Positions 1 to 10,951 of a DNA stretch of 64,000 nucleotides are shown piece after piece (position 1 is the first letter of the stretch; each line of letters starts with the position of its first letter). A program made the position numbers and the translations under genes. A model generated the notes under the pieces. It was given only the letters and a program-made list of their open reading frames with translations, had not been told where the DNA came from and searched no databases. The stretch comes from Mycogone perniciosa (lineage: Eukaryota; Ascomycota; Sordariomycetes; Hypocreales; Hypocreaceae): contig JAOALB010000142.1 in assembly GCA_025331125.1 (NCBI GenBank), positions 62,001 through 126,000 of the forward strand. The letters run 5' to 3'.

Positions 1-168
1 CTTTGCTCCAAAAGATCGCGCCCGTATGAAATGTCGTTCGTTCCCTTCTCTCTCTCGAGTTTGCCAATCCTCAGGCATGATATTGATATGCTGTTTTCAA
101 CAGAGCCATCCACATTTTTCGTTTCCCTCCTCTTTTCCTTAGTGGTGTCTTTTTTCGCAGAAGCACGC
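1..168. other. Left edge, non-coding
   Basis: Sequence downstream of the minus-strand gene that ends at 169. It is pyrimidine-rich and probably holds that gene's 3' UTR. I see no further gene. Confidence 0.5.
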
Positions 169-1234
169 TTATTTCCTCGTCATTGCAACTCTCCGCCTGT
201 ACATGCTGACGTATTGAATTCGCTCATATGTGCCGTATCCATACACCATCGCTCCGATGACCAGCCACACGGAAGTGATAATCAGTCCAATGGGGAAAAC
301 CATAAGTTGCGTGCCCGGCAGGATAAATGCAACAGTTCCGTTGCGAAGCGCAGCGATTTGCTGGTCCACGGCGAATTGGGCCAGTGCAAAGTTGGACATG
401 ACAATGTCATTGGAAAAGACGCCGGTCAGGAATGCTGCCTCGTTGAGCGAGACGTTGGTGCTGACACGGCCTCCCGAGGGGGTCTTTGCTGTGAGGGTGA
501 GAGTTGGCATGAGGAGAACTTCGAGGTCGGCCCTAAAGGAAACGTATATGTTAGCTGACCTCATAGGGGGGTGAACGATGTCTCGGTGAATAAACTAACA
601 TTGACAGGTTCTTCTTCATTTCATTCTCGTCAATCTGGCCGACGAGCATGTAAGCCTGCAGTTGTGTAGGGCCATCTGAGTCGTCATCACCAGTGGCCCT
701 CCTTGCTATGTTGACCGTTGAATTCGAGCCCGATCCAGAACCTGCCGCCGGCTTCATAGGACTGACGCTAGCCCCCTTGTAAACGACACCGACCTGGATA
801 TCGCCGGGCGAAACCCCCATGAAGCTATCCCGCGGGTCCGACACATGGAACAACCGCAAATCAGCCTCGAACATGCCAGTCTTGGTATCGAGCATCGGTA
901 AGTTATAACAGACACAGCTGCCCGATGGGTTTGAGCTGCGAGTCAGTTCGCGCAAGTGTGGTATACAGGCAGCGCTTGTAGTGCTGTCCCAGGCTGTGAA
1001 GTTGAGTGTGCCATCTGGCGTGAGCTGGACGCCGGCACCCAACGTGGCGTTGCCAGAGCTGCCTTGCTGGAGGGCTGCTGATACGGTGAAGTCGGACTGA
1101 CTTGATCCTAGGGAGGAGTAGGGCTTGGAGAGAACATCGTCGACGCCCAGGATGTTCTGGGCGGGTACGGTGATGGCGATGGCGAGAATGGTGGCCGTGA
1201 AGCTGAGGCTGGAGAGCATTTTGGGCGATGGCAT
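169..1234 (-). CDS. Secretory-pathway membrane protein, unrecognised
   Basis: Two exons on the minus strand, 1234-600 and 532-169, separated by a 67-bp intron (GTTAGT...TTTAG). They join to 332 aa with the frame kept (ATG GCC GAC across the junction). The N-terminus is hydrophobic and ends near a Pro-Ala-Gln, as a signal peptide does. The middle is a lumenal or extracellular-looking region with several N-x-S/T sites and a few cysteines. A Gly/Ser-rich linker lies near residue 165. One hydrophobic segment sits close to the C-terminus (about 290-311) and is followed by a short basic tail with RRR. This suggests a type I single-pass protein of the secretory pathway or plasma membrane. I do not recognise the family, so no activity is claimed. 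Confidence 0.8.
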
Positions 1235-2890
1235 GGAGAAAGGACTGAGGGTATCTGAGTATCTGGGTATCTAAAGGTTGACGTCGATCTTTCTGATTAA
1301 GAAAAGATAAAAAGAGGCTTCACCGTCCAGCGGTGGTACCAAAAAAAATGAATATCGAAGAAAGAGAATGAGGCTGTTGTCAAAGCTCGTCTGCCTCGGG
1401 AAGAAAGGCGACGAAACGCGAAACAATATGAGGGAATCCCTCCAGAATCCCTCGCAGTATTCGCTTCAGAAGGATAGGACCAGAAGAGATGTAAATTCGG
1501 TGTGCCGTCTCTGCTAGAAATCGGCCGTCAGGCCATCCATCATGTTTGCCGTTGCACGTTCAGTGGAAGTTGACACGCCAAGTGAGTTGCATTCCAGGAG
1601 TCGTCGCAGGGCGAGTCGTGACAAAGCATTACCCGTAACCAGAGAGTCGTAAGAAGGGGGGTCGTAGGGGGTTTCGCAGCCGTCTGGAGAGAGGGCAGAG
1701 AAAACAAAAGTCTCGCCATCAGGTCGCGCATTCGTCACATCAGTGAGCTGATGTAACACTGGCGGTTTTGGGGGCTAAAGCAGTGGAGTCAGGGGTCGAT
1801 AGCCAGTAAAATGAACACATCTTGCAGTTAAGCGCCCGTAGGCCGCACTTGAAATGCTTGGCTGCTGGGGCTTTGCAGTGAAGAGGGAGAGAGATTGGTT
1901 ATTGGTTGCTCTTTTAAATTGGAGCTGATGGGTCGCTGAAGCGATGAGTTTTCCAGGGCTAATACTCGTACTCGTAGTATTAGTAGCAGTAGTATGAGAA
2001 CCGGGCGAATGCAAGACGGGAGGGACGGGTAGGGTAGGACCCGCGGCCTGCCAGCGACACATCACATTCGGATACTTCGTATCTCAAGTTGTCTCCTCTC
2101 ACCATTCTCCGTACTATACGAGTACATGTATTGGTGGGTTTGGCTACAAAATACCAACCCTCGAAAAACAACACCTATTCGGTTTGGATAAATACTATCT
2201 AGATATAGGTACTACTACTATGATTGGCGGATTGCTTGATTGACCCCAGATTTGACATGGCCAGCAGCACAGTACTATCGACACAGTCCTTATCTTGCTA
2301 TGTTGCCCCTCTCCTCTTTGCCTCTCTACCCCAATCTCACTAATTTGTGCCCACCAATAGCCCCCTCATCACAGTGTGAACTGAGCTCCCAAAACAAGCA
2401 TCTCAGGCATATATAAACGTAACGGAGTTCCTCCATTCCAACGCCTCTGTGCCTCGAATGCAGGGAAACACAGCCTATGCAACGTATTGACACATCTAAT
2501 ACCATAGATCCGGTTCTAGACTGCCCGACAGCCCGACAGACCGAGAAAAACCCACCAGGTCATCCCCTCCTCTCCAATGCTGGTCATGACCAATAGGGGT
2601 GCATCTGCGTATCGCCTCTTATGCAGGGCAACGATTAACTCCTCTCAACCAGAAGGCGGGGTAATAACTGCAGATATGTATTTATACATAGATAACGAGG
2701 GCAGACCGATGGCCAGTTCGGTATCAATTCTTGATGCTGATGTCAAGAGCTGAAGACTCTCGAATTAACTTGTCACTCTTACCCTGAACTACCCACCAAT
2801 ATTTGCCGACTTCCAGCAACCTCTTTGGGAAAGATCTTTGACATAGAACTTCAGTGTAAGTGAAACCGAGGAGCAACTCCAGAAGAGAAA
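1235..2890. other. Intergenic, divergent promoters
   Basis: A 1.65-kb gap between the minus-strand gene at 169-1234 and the plus-strand formamidase. ORFs here are short, overlap each other in several frames and resemble no family. It contains ACTCGTACTCGTAGT-type short repeats around 1965-1995 and 2110-2125. Putative GATA sites for the formamidase are listed separately. Confidence 0.6.
2290..2695 (+). promoter_or_regulatory. GATA-factor (AreA-type) sites upstream of formamidase
   Basis: Two HGATAR matches lie upstream of the formamidase ATG at 2891: TTATCT at 2290-2295 (AGATAA on the other strand) and AGATAA at 2690-2695. A TATA-like TTTATA is at 2681-2686. In A. nidulans the formamidase gene is known to be under AreA nitrogen control. 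That these two sites act here is inference, since such short motifs also occur by chance. Confidence 0.35.
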
Positions 2891-4280
2891 ATGCCGAGCA
2901 AGACCCGAACTGCACAATCTGTCTCATTTGACATTGCTCCCTCTGAGCAGCCTGGTTTACACAATCGATGGCATCCTGATAGTATGTTCAACGATCGCCC
3001 TCCTAGACATAGGATTTGAAAAAAGGCTAATAGGTTCTCTACCCTCTATAGTTCCTGCCATTGCATCCGTCGAACCTGGAGAGACTGTCAAGATCGAATG
3101 TCTCGACTGGACCGGTGGTCAAATCGGTAACAACGACAGCGCCAACGATGTGCGCGACGTTGACCTCACCAAGATCCACTATATCACTGGCCCCTTTGAC
3201 ATCAAGGGTGCTGAGCCGGGAGACCTTCTCGTTGTTAACATCACAGATATCCAGCCTTTTGAAGAGTCCCCATGGGGTTACTGTGGCATCTTCGACCGCA
3301 ACAACGGCGGTGGCTTCCTCGAGGATCAATTCCCCAAATCTGCAAAGGCTATCTGGGACTTTGATGGAATCTATTGCACCAGCCGACACATCCCTGGAGT
3401 GCGGTTCCCCGGTCTAATGCATCCTGGCATCATGGGCTGCGCTCCCTCTCACGAGGTCCTTGCCGAATGGAACCGTCGTGAGGCTGAGTTGATCTCGACC
3501 TGTGCACATACTGACCCTGGCAAGGTCGTTGCACTCCCGCCTATCGAGACCAATGCGCATGCAGGCCACGCCACTGGGGATTTGAAGGCAAAAATTGCCC
3601 GCGAGGGTGCGAGAACCATTCCTGGCCGCCCTGAACACGGCGGTAATGTGGATGTTAATTGCATCTCGAAGGGGTCTACTTCCTATCTGCCTGTGCATGT
3701 CGCGGGAGCCAAGTTCTCTGTCGGTGATATCCATTTCAGCCAAGGCGACGGAGAGATTAGCTTCTGCGGAGGTATTGAGATGGCTGGCATCATCACTCTC
3801 AGGTTTGACATTATCAAGGACGGCATGAGAACCCGATCCATCAAGAGCCCCGTCTTCCGACCTGGTGATGTTGCTCCAAATTGGGGTCCAGGTCGCTACC
3901 TGACTTTCGAGGGCTTCTCCGTTGATGAGCATGGGAAGCAGCATTACATGGATGCCACTGTGGCATACCGACAGTCGTGCCTCCGCGCCATTGAGTATCT
4001 CAAGCAGTTTGGTGAGTAAATCCCCAAAACGGGTTGATCTCGCTGGTCCAGTTAGGGTGTGAAAGCTAAAAAAACGTGTGTCTCCGCTGCAGGTTATTCT
4101 GGTGAACAGATATATCTTCTGTTCTCATGCGCCCCTATCAAGGGTACCATCGCAGGTATTGTCGACAGGCCGAATGCATGCACGACGCTGGGTATCCCTA
4201 TGGATATCTTCGGCTTTGATATCTCCGTTGAGAATATGCCCGTGAAGCGGGACCTAGGTTCTTGCGCCTTCTCTTCTTAG
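2891..4280 (+). CDS. fmdS: Formamidase (EC 3.5.1.49)
   Basis: Exons 2891-2981, 3052-4011 and 4093-4280 give 412 aa. The true start is the upstream ATG at 2891. The first exon supplies HNRWHPD and splices in phase to IPAIASVEPGE, the conserved start of fungal formamidases; the larger open frame read from 2928 runs through the intron. Family hallmarks follow: ETVKIECLDWTGGQIGNND, HYITGPFDI, WGYCGIFD, a long SRHIPGVRFPGL block and GCAPSHEVLAEWNRRE. The last exon (GYSGEQIYLLFSCAPI...) is the usual C-terminus. It hydrolyses formamide to formate and ammonia in the cytosol, so the fungus can use formamide as nitrogen. Length and motif order are normal, and no damage is seen. Confidence 0.95.
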
Positions 4281-5055
4281 TGAGGAGAGAGGAGAGCCAA
4301 GAGATAGCTATCGATGGATGCAGCTAGCTCACAGGAAGTACGAGTATACGAAGCACCTATTGAAGCTTTAATGCTCTAGGAGCAATTGAAACATTCGTAA
4401 ATCCTCTTGGATTGAGAGCCACCCCGCCAACCTGTCGTGAACTTCGTGTATGCATGGATGTTGCATGCATATGCCCAGACATATCGATTTTAATTAAGAC
4501 GGGGTACGGTTTATTAGTTGATGAGAGTCCCAGTGGCAACAGATCAGAGTGAGGCGCCACTCGGACTCAAAGTTATCCTTTAAGCTTAGAGTTCTGTTCA
4601 TCCATCATTTTCCCGTACGAGTAGTATTACTGCTCGTACTTATACGAAGATCAGCATGATACTGTGGGGAGTTTTCGTACGACTACGGTCAATAGTTCCC
4701 CTCTTCCCCAGATTATCCTTACCGATAAGCATGTTTTCGGATTTTATGCGGAGGGCACTAAGAAAAGATCCGCCAATCAGTTCGTCCGCTGGAGTCAGCT
4801 CATCCTTCAGAACAATTTGTCCGCCAATAGAGTTGTCCGCCAATAAACCGAGACCGCCGAGAAAGGTATTTCAATAATGCTGTGAGACAGCTGGTGAAGA
4901 GTAATCTATTTAAGTGACACGCGATCTGACGTCCAAGAGTTTCTTCGGCATAATAATGAGGTCTCTCCCCCTCTTTTCTCGCGTTTTAGCTACGGTTCTA
5001 TCTGATTCATTCTCCATCTGATGTTGTTGAATGTTCAACAGCCTTATCTGCCAAA
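4281..5055. other. Intergenic
   Basis: A 775-bp spacer between the formamidase and the PL8 lyase. It holds GTA/TAC-rich stretches such as the one near 4617-4640. ORFs of 60-73 aa on both strands overlap one another and look like nothing known. It presumably holds the PL8 promoter. Confidence 0.5.
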
Positions 5056-7833
5056 ATGAAACTCTTCGAAGCGGCTGTGAGTCTGACAGCGGTAGTAGCC
5101 GTGGCTCTCGCGGCTCCATCCCAAGACACGCAGGATGCTTTGGCCCTCATCACAAAGCGCCGGACGGCAGATCTTGCGCAGTTTCCTAATCCTCCATGGT
5201 TTGCCAAAATCGACACTTGGCTTGCCTCCCAGAGGGCTGATGGCACCTGGGCGGATGTGAATTATCTGTCAGGGTGTGCTGCTCGTAAGTTGGCTGCTAC
5301 CCAGATCGCGTCACACATCGTGACCATTGGGTTGTATGGATGAGTGAATGCTAATTACACATTGGCAGAACACGCAAATTGGCCAATTCAGGATCATTGG
5401 AACAGATTGATCACCTTTGGAGCGGCGTGGGGCGGCGTCAATCCTTCGGTGCCCGCAAAATGGACCAAAGATGATAGACTCCTTGCGGCCGTCCAAAAGG
5501 GAATGGATTACTGGTTCAAGAATGACTATACTCCCGCCGACTGCATGGGAAATGGTGGCAACGCGTGAGTTCAATGATTTTACCGTACACGCCATGATTA
5601 TGAGGTATACATACTGACAGCATCTCAGCAATTTGGGCTGCCCATGCGGCACACCAGGTCTGTGGAATACCGTAAGTCGCCATATCTCGATGACTTTTGG
5701 AGACGTTGCTAAGCCTTTTTTGTAGAACTGGTATGGTCAGGCTATCTTGATCCCCCAGCTCTCCTCGACAGCCTGTCTCCTGGTCAAGGATGCCAAACTC
5801 ACTCAGAGCCAACGAGCGGGCTGTGAACGTATCGCGATGCGTGCCTATGCCTTGAGAGATGGCACATACGGTACCGGTGGTCGTATGACTGGAGCCAATG
5901 TAAGCCAACACTGTACCTTGATTGCTTTGTCCTTGATCTAACGATATGGGCAGGCCGTCTTGGTGATGCAAAACTCCGTCAGTCTGGCGCTTTTCATAAA
6001 CAACAGCACCATTCTTGCAGATGCATTGAATCGGGTCATGTCAACGATAACTGTATGTGGCGCGCTCTATGAGTTGATAAAGGAGGTGGTATAATTAACT
6101 TGACTAGTTTTCCGATACTGCCGGACAAGACGGTATTCATCGTGATGGCACCTTTCTTCAGCATGATGGAATCCTGTACAATGGTAATTACGGCAAAGAT
6201 TTGGTACGGATACCTTACACCGAGACCGCAGATTCCGTTCCGTCGTGCTAACATGTGATGTAGTTGAATGCCTTCATCCAACTCGGAGGTGAGATTATTG
6301 GCACGCCATTCGCCCCTGGTAATGCCACCCGCGATGCTATGTCCACCTACGTCAAGGGTAACGAGTGGATGATCTTCACCAACCACGAGACCAAAGTTGA
6401 ACACTGGGACTATGTATGCTCTGATTCCCCACTGTCTCTGATGTATGATTAGTGACAAGCGAAATGTATAGAACGCGATTGGTCGCTTTGTTGCTTTCCC
6501 TACCGTTGATTTGCAAGCCAACGCGGATATCAACTTCAACGTTACAAAGCTCGCTGCTGCCGTGGCTGACTTCAAGGGGCCATACGATGTCAGTGACACA
6601 ATCCGCCGGCTAAAGTCAAATGGCACTGAGAAGCTTGTGGGCAACAAAGGGTTCTGGGCCAGTGACTTCATGATTCATCGCCGCGAATCCTTCGTCCTCA
6701 CGAATAAGATGATGTCGACCAGGTCGTCCAACTCTGAGTTTGTCAACGGGGCTAACCCCTACGGATACCATATGTGTCAGGGTACTCTCTACTCCCATGT
6801 TGAGGGTAACGAGTACAAGGATATAATGGGTGCCTGGGACTGGAATCTCGTACCTGGCACAACAGTCCTGCTCAACAAGCCCAAGCTACAAGGGTCGCAG
6901 GTCAAGTTCACTGGCAAGAGGGATTTTGTCGGAGTTGCCAGCGACGGCAAGTTCGGAACAGCTGTGGAGGACTATATTGATCCTCTTGATGGGAGCATCT
7001 CCTATCGCAAGTCCTGGTTCTTCGTCGAGGATGGCGTTATTGTCACGACGACCGATGTCAGGTTCCCGCCAGCTGCTGGAGGCACTCCCGTCGTCACTGT
7101 GCTGGATAACCGTGCCGCGGTCGCGGGACAAGCATTTGTGAATGGCGACAACGCGACGACATCCGAGGCAGGCCTCGACACAAAGACTCTGTTCTATGGA
7201 GGGAACGGATACATGTCCTACGACGTTCCCTTCCCACTCACCCTTTCCTTGGGTGCGCGAACTGGTAACTGGTCCGAAATTTCGACGTCGTCTCGGGGCA
7301 AGACGACTGTTGACATCTTTTCGGCATACACAAAGATTCCCTCCAACAAATTTACATACGCTTTCTTCCCGGCTACCTCTCGCCAAAAGTTGGCCAGAGA
7401 GTTGGATTCCCCTACCTGGAAACCCATTGTCGAGAATGGCATCACAGGTGTCTATGGCGGCCGTAGACTTAGTCTCGCGTTCTGGCCTGGTGGCGATAAA
7501 TCCATTACTCTCGATCTGAAGAAGCTCGGCTGGGCGAAATCAGGCTCTGTGACCTTCAAGTCCGATCAACCCGCAGTGTACCTCCTCCAAGCAAAATGCC
7601 CGAGTGGCCAGAGCCTGCGGCTCGCCATCACGCTGGCGGAGCCCACACAGAAGCTGTCGACAGCGTCCTTCTCGCTGGCATTTGACAAGGCGGAGGTCAC
7701 AGGAATCCCTGCGCTAAGCGAAGATTTCGTGAAGAAGGAGGATGGTAGTGCTGGGTTTAATGTGAAGCTTCCCATTGGAGGACTTGCAGGTTCTTCAGTT
7801 TCTCGCGAGGTGTTTGTGGAGTTGGGGAAATAG
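5056..7833 (+). CDS. Secreted polysaccharide lyase family 8 (chondroitin/hyaluronan/xanthan lyase type)
   Basis: Eight exons: 5056-5284, 5369-5564, 5629-5671, 5726-5899, 5954-6052, 6108-6203, 6264-6413 and 6472-7833. The seven introns are 54-84 bp, and the product is 782 aa, normal for PL8. A signal peptide covers roughly residues 1-19. The alpha/alpha-toroid part carries HANWPIQDHW, NWYGQAILIP and the catalytic QHDG-x5-NGNYG block. In that block His266 and Tyr275 have the nine-residue spacing of the His/Tyr pair in characterised PL8 enzymes. The last exon encodes the C-terminal beta-sandwich region. PL8 enzymes cleave uronic-acid glycans by beta-elimination outside the cell. The natural substrate in a fungus cannot be read from the sequence. 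Confidence 0.93.
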
Positions 7834-7930
7834 GAGTAAGGCGTGTTTGGATACAAACTGATAGTAGAGCCTATGTGTCTCCTGATCCATGCCCCACTAA
7901 TTACATTTTTGTATATACTAAAAATTACCA
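7834..7930. other. PL8 3' flank
   Basis: Short sequence after the PL8 stop codon, probably 3' UTR. It grades into the AT-rich island. Confidence 0.4.
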
Positions 7931-8685
7931 CTTGACAGGTAACATCTTAATTTTGATTGGCTTAAAGATTAAAGTAGGGTATAGGTCAGTAAAAAACATT
8001 TAAATTCTATACTAATATATTACTAATAAATTATATAAAGTATAAATTCAGTTTACTTTGTACTATTTATTAACTTAAAAAGGTTTCTTAAATAAATATA
8101 TACTTAATTTTTATAATATATTATTAATTACATATATATATTATTAATTTCATATATATATTATATATATCATAGTTTATCTTACTATATTTAAACTTAT
8201 AAATATATTTAAATAATTACATTTCAATATAAAGTAATATTATTTATATAGATACAGATTACTATTTATATATTATTTATACATTACCTGCAATTATCTT
8301 TCTTTAACTTTATACTTACTATACTATATAACTAAAAAACCATACTAGTAAACTCTTAATATTCCTTTTATTTACCCTATCTATATAAAATCTCTTTAAG
8401 TAAACTATTCTTTTAACTATATTGCTAGTACAATTTCATTAAATTTATCTTTAATCCCTAAGTCCCTTTAACTCTTTCCCTATAACTATGATAACTATTA
8501 TATAATGTTAACTTTATCTCTACTACTACTCCGTATTACTACTACTATTAAAGATTTTTAGTAGTGCATAGACCATCTATATAAATAGTAATTTTTATCT
8601 ATATGAATAGTATTGCTTATAATATATCTTTTCAATTCATTTTTATTTTTATTAATAATTAACTATAACTTTCATTAACAGAAGA
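7931..8685. repeat. AT-rich island, probably RIP-degraded repeat
   Basis: About 750 bp of extreme A+T, dominated by TA, ATTA and TATATA runs. It sits abruptly between DNA of near-balanced composition, with no ORF of useful length. C mostly survives in CC or CT contexts and G is scarce, as expected when CpA has become TpA on either strand (repeat-induced point mutation). This suggests a dead transposon or other repeat. No terminal repeats or coding remnant are visible, so the original element cannot be named. Confidence 0.6.
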
Positions 8686-10951
8686 GCCACAGGGTCTCCT
8701 ATTAGCTTGTATACGATCACGGAGATCGCCTATGATTATTAGTTGTATCGCGTAGTATTTAATTCGTGACGTACTTTTCTACTGCATGCTTGCATTATTA
8801 TTACTATTAATATACGGAGTACTCCGAGGGCATTTATCGCGTTATGCTCTACGATAACACGAGCCGCGTGATGTCACTTTTTGCGAGAGAATACGAGTAC
8901 ATAAAACCATTGGACAGTACGGAGTAATTATGAACAAGCTTTGGGAGAGATTTGCCAAGGGATCTGCATTTGGAAGCGGGCCGCTTTGGAGTCTGTGATC
9001 AACGGATCGATGGAGGATTCTGCGGAAGAGATAATGCCATCATCATAGATGTTCCGTTGTACTCCGTACTATTATTATCTACATGAATTTAATTCGAAGT
9101 ACGGAGTATACTATCGACAATCGTGATTTGTCATCAAGGGAGATGAAACTGGGCATGATTTTCCTAGTTGAATTTTGAAACATCTCATCACCCTTGTCCT
9201 TCAATCAACAATGTCATTTTCACTTTTGCACCGGAATATCGGCTGGACGTGCATTACGCAATACATACACGCAGTGACAGGTCTATTTCTTAATGCACAG
9301 AGTAAGCCAAGCCCTTCTGCAGACATGGCTCCACACACTTGGCCCAGTTGATTGAAACATATCCAGTGTAGTCGTAATCTTGGCTCCAACGACGACGGGG
9401 ATGCAACACAGTGTCGATATTCCCGACGGCCTATGTGAATTTGTTAGATTTAATGTCGAGAGATCCCTGAATGGGGCATAAGTCTGAGAAGTTGGCTACA
9501 GAGGTGCCAGATACGAGTTCTCAAAACTTACGATGACGACGTCAATTGCAATAAACATGGCATCATCGTCAATGGCTCGGGAATTAGAGCGACTTGGCCG
9601 GCTTGTTTGTCTTAGGTACTCCGTAATGATGATAGTGTACGGAGTACTCGTACACCCGCCCCAGTAATAATGGTAATATGTTCCGGCTGGTATTAAAAAG
9701 GGGAGCCAATTGTCATTAAGCCATACCCACTCGTACTTGTATGCATCTTTTTTGGCGTCCCGTGTGTCTGTCAGCACATGTTGGCGGACTGTCAATGACG
9801 ATGGTTGCAGCCTTGCGGGCAGAGATGATGCGTTAAACATGGGTCTAGGGATGCAGTATCCCTGCAAGCATTCTGCGCCTTTCCCCGTTGGTGTCTTGCG
9901 AGCTTTCAAGGCTGTGGTGACGCGATTGCGAACTTGTTGAAAAATACGATGAAAAAGGAGATTCAGCATAGCGTTGTTCGGGATACGAGTAGTAGTACTC
10001 CGTACCCCGTAGTAGTAGTAGCTTTGAGGTTCGGGATAATGGTGGTTTTTGAATATTTGAGACTCTTCTCTTCGAAATGCCAGGTAATTGTGAGTCAGAC
10101 AAGTACTCGCAACAGTCCTGTTTCCGGATGTTGCATCCTTGATTTCCGTCTGTAAGCCGTGTAATACTAGTCCCAATCTGTACAGTCCCCGGAGAAGTGC
10201 TTGTACATAGGAGGCAGCATAGCAATGGTTGATTTCTAGATATGGAATCCAAGAGCATTCCGTAAGCAAATACGGAGTAGTATTTATTACCTAGCTGAAG
10301 CTCCATGGGGCTAGGTAAAAGGTCACATGAACAACGGATGCAGATGGCGGCGTCGCCGACGTCCCGTCTCCAGACTGCCAGCTCCAATTCCGAACATCCC
10401 AGACGCCTGGGCTGTATGAAGAATGTGCATCAAGCCGATCTCCAGTAGCTCGAGGACGCAACCATGACAGCTCGGCAAGATTTAATTCAACGCCCAGCCT
10501 CCCCCACAGAAATCTTTAGCGGCCTATGCCTTGCCTTGCTTGTCCGTTCCCGTCTAAGCGGCGAACCAGCAGAAGCGCTGGTTGGTGCTAAAGGCGATGA
10601 CCAAGAGTTATGGGATATTGCGCCATCGCATGCTTCTCCTTCTAGAACACCGGCAGTCCCGATACGGGCTTAGCGAGAGGTACAGATGGGGAGAGAGAGA
10701 GCTGATGGAGAGCTGGTGGAGAGCTGATGGAGAGCTGATAGACACTGTCTTGGAAGTGCGTCGTATCACAATGTGTGCATACATAATACACGGTGCCACC
10801 GCATCGTTGCAGAAGGAACGTGTCCGACCGGTGCTCTCTTTTTAACCTTTGGCTTTCCCCTCTTCCAAGATCGGTGCCAATTGGAGTCCTTTCGTCTTGT
10901 CAGCACCCGTACTCCGCATTTAATTCATATATATATTAATACTGCCTCAAA
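8686..10951. other. Large gene-poor stretch with dispersed TACGGAGTA elements
   Basis: About 2.3 kb without a convincing gene. Exact TACGGAGTA/TACTCCGTA copies occur at 8813, 8918, 9060, 9100, 9617, 9638, 9996 and 10271, with another at 8527 in the AT-rich island. A minus-strand open frame at 9496-10269 has 257 codons, but it runs through these repeats and resembles no family. The last few hundred bases should hold the promoter and 5' UTR of the MFS gene at 10952. Confidence 0.6.
10699..10740 (+). repeat. 11-bp tandem repeat, 3.8 units
   Basis: Direct repeat of GAGCTGATGGA: units at 10699-10709, 10710-10720 (one change, GAGCTGGTGGA), 10721-10731 and a partial 10732-10740. It lies about 210 bp upstream of the MFS transporter start and follows a short GA run. 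Confidence 0.85.

Noticed and set aside
31..574. Plus-strand ORFs over the first gene
   Set aside because: They are shadows of the well-supported minus-strand gene that continues across the 533-599 intron.
1514..2174. Cluster of 60-96 codon ORFs on the minus strand
   Set aside because: They overlap each other in different frames, are low in family-like motifs and lie in the formamidase promoter region.
9496..10269. 257-codon minus-strand open frame
   Set aside because: It reads through TACGGAGTA repeats (giving YYYYG-like strings), overlaps a competing 180-codon frame, and resembles no family. I treat it as a chance frame in a repeat-rich spacer.
10608..10845. Small ORFs over the 11-bp repeat
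   Set aside because: Reading frames created by the GAGCTGATGGA repeat itself.
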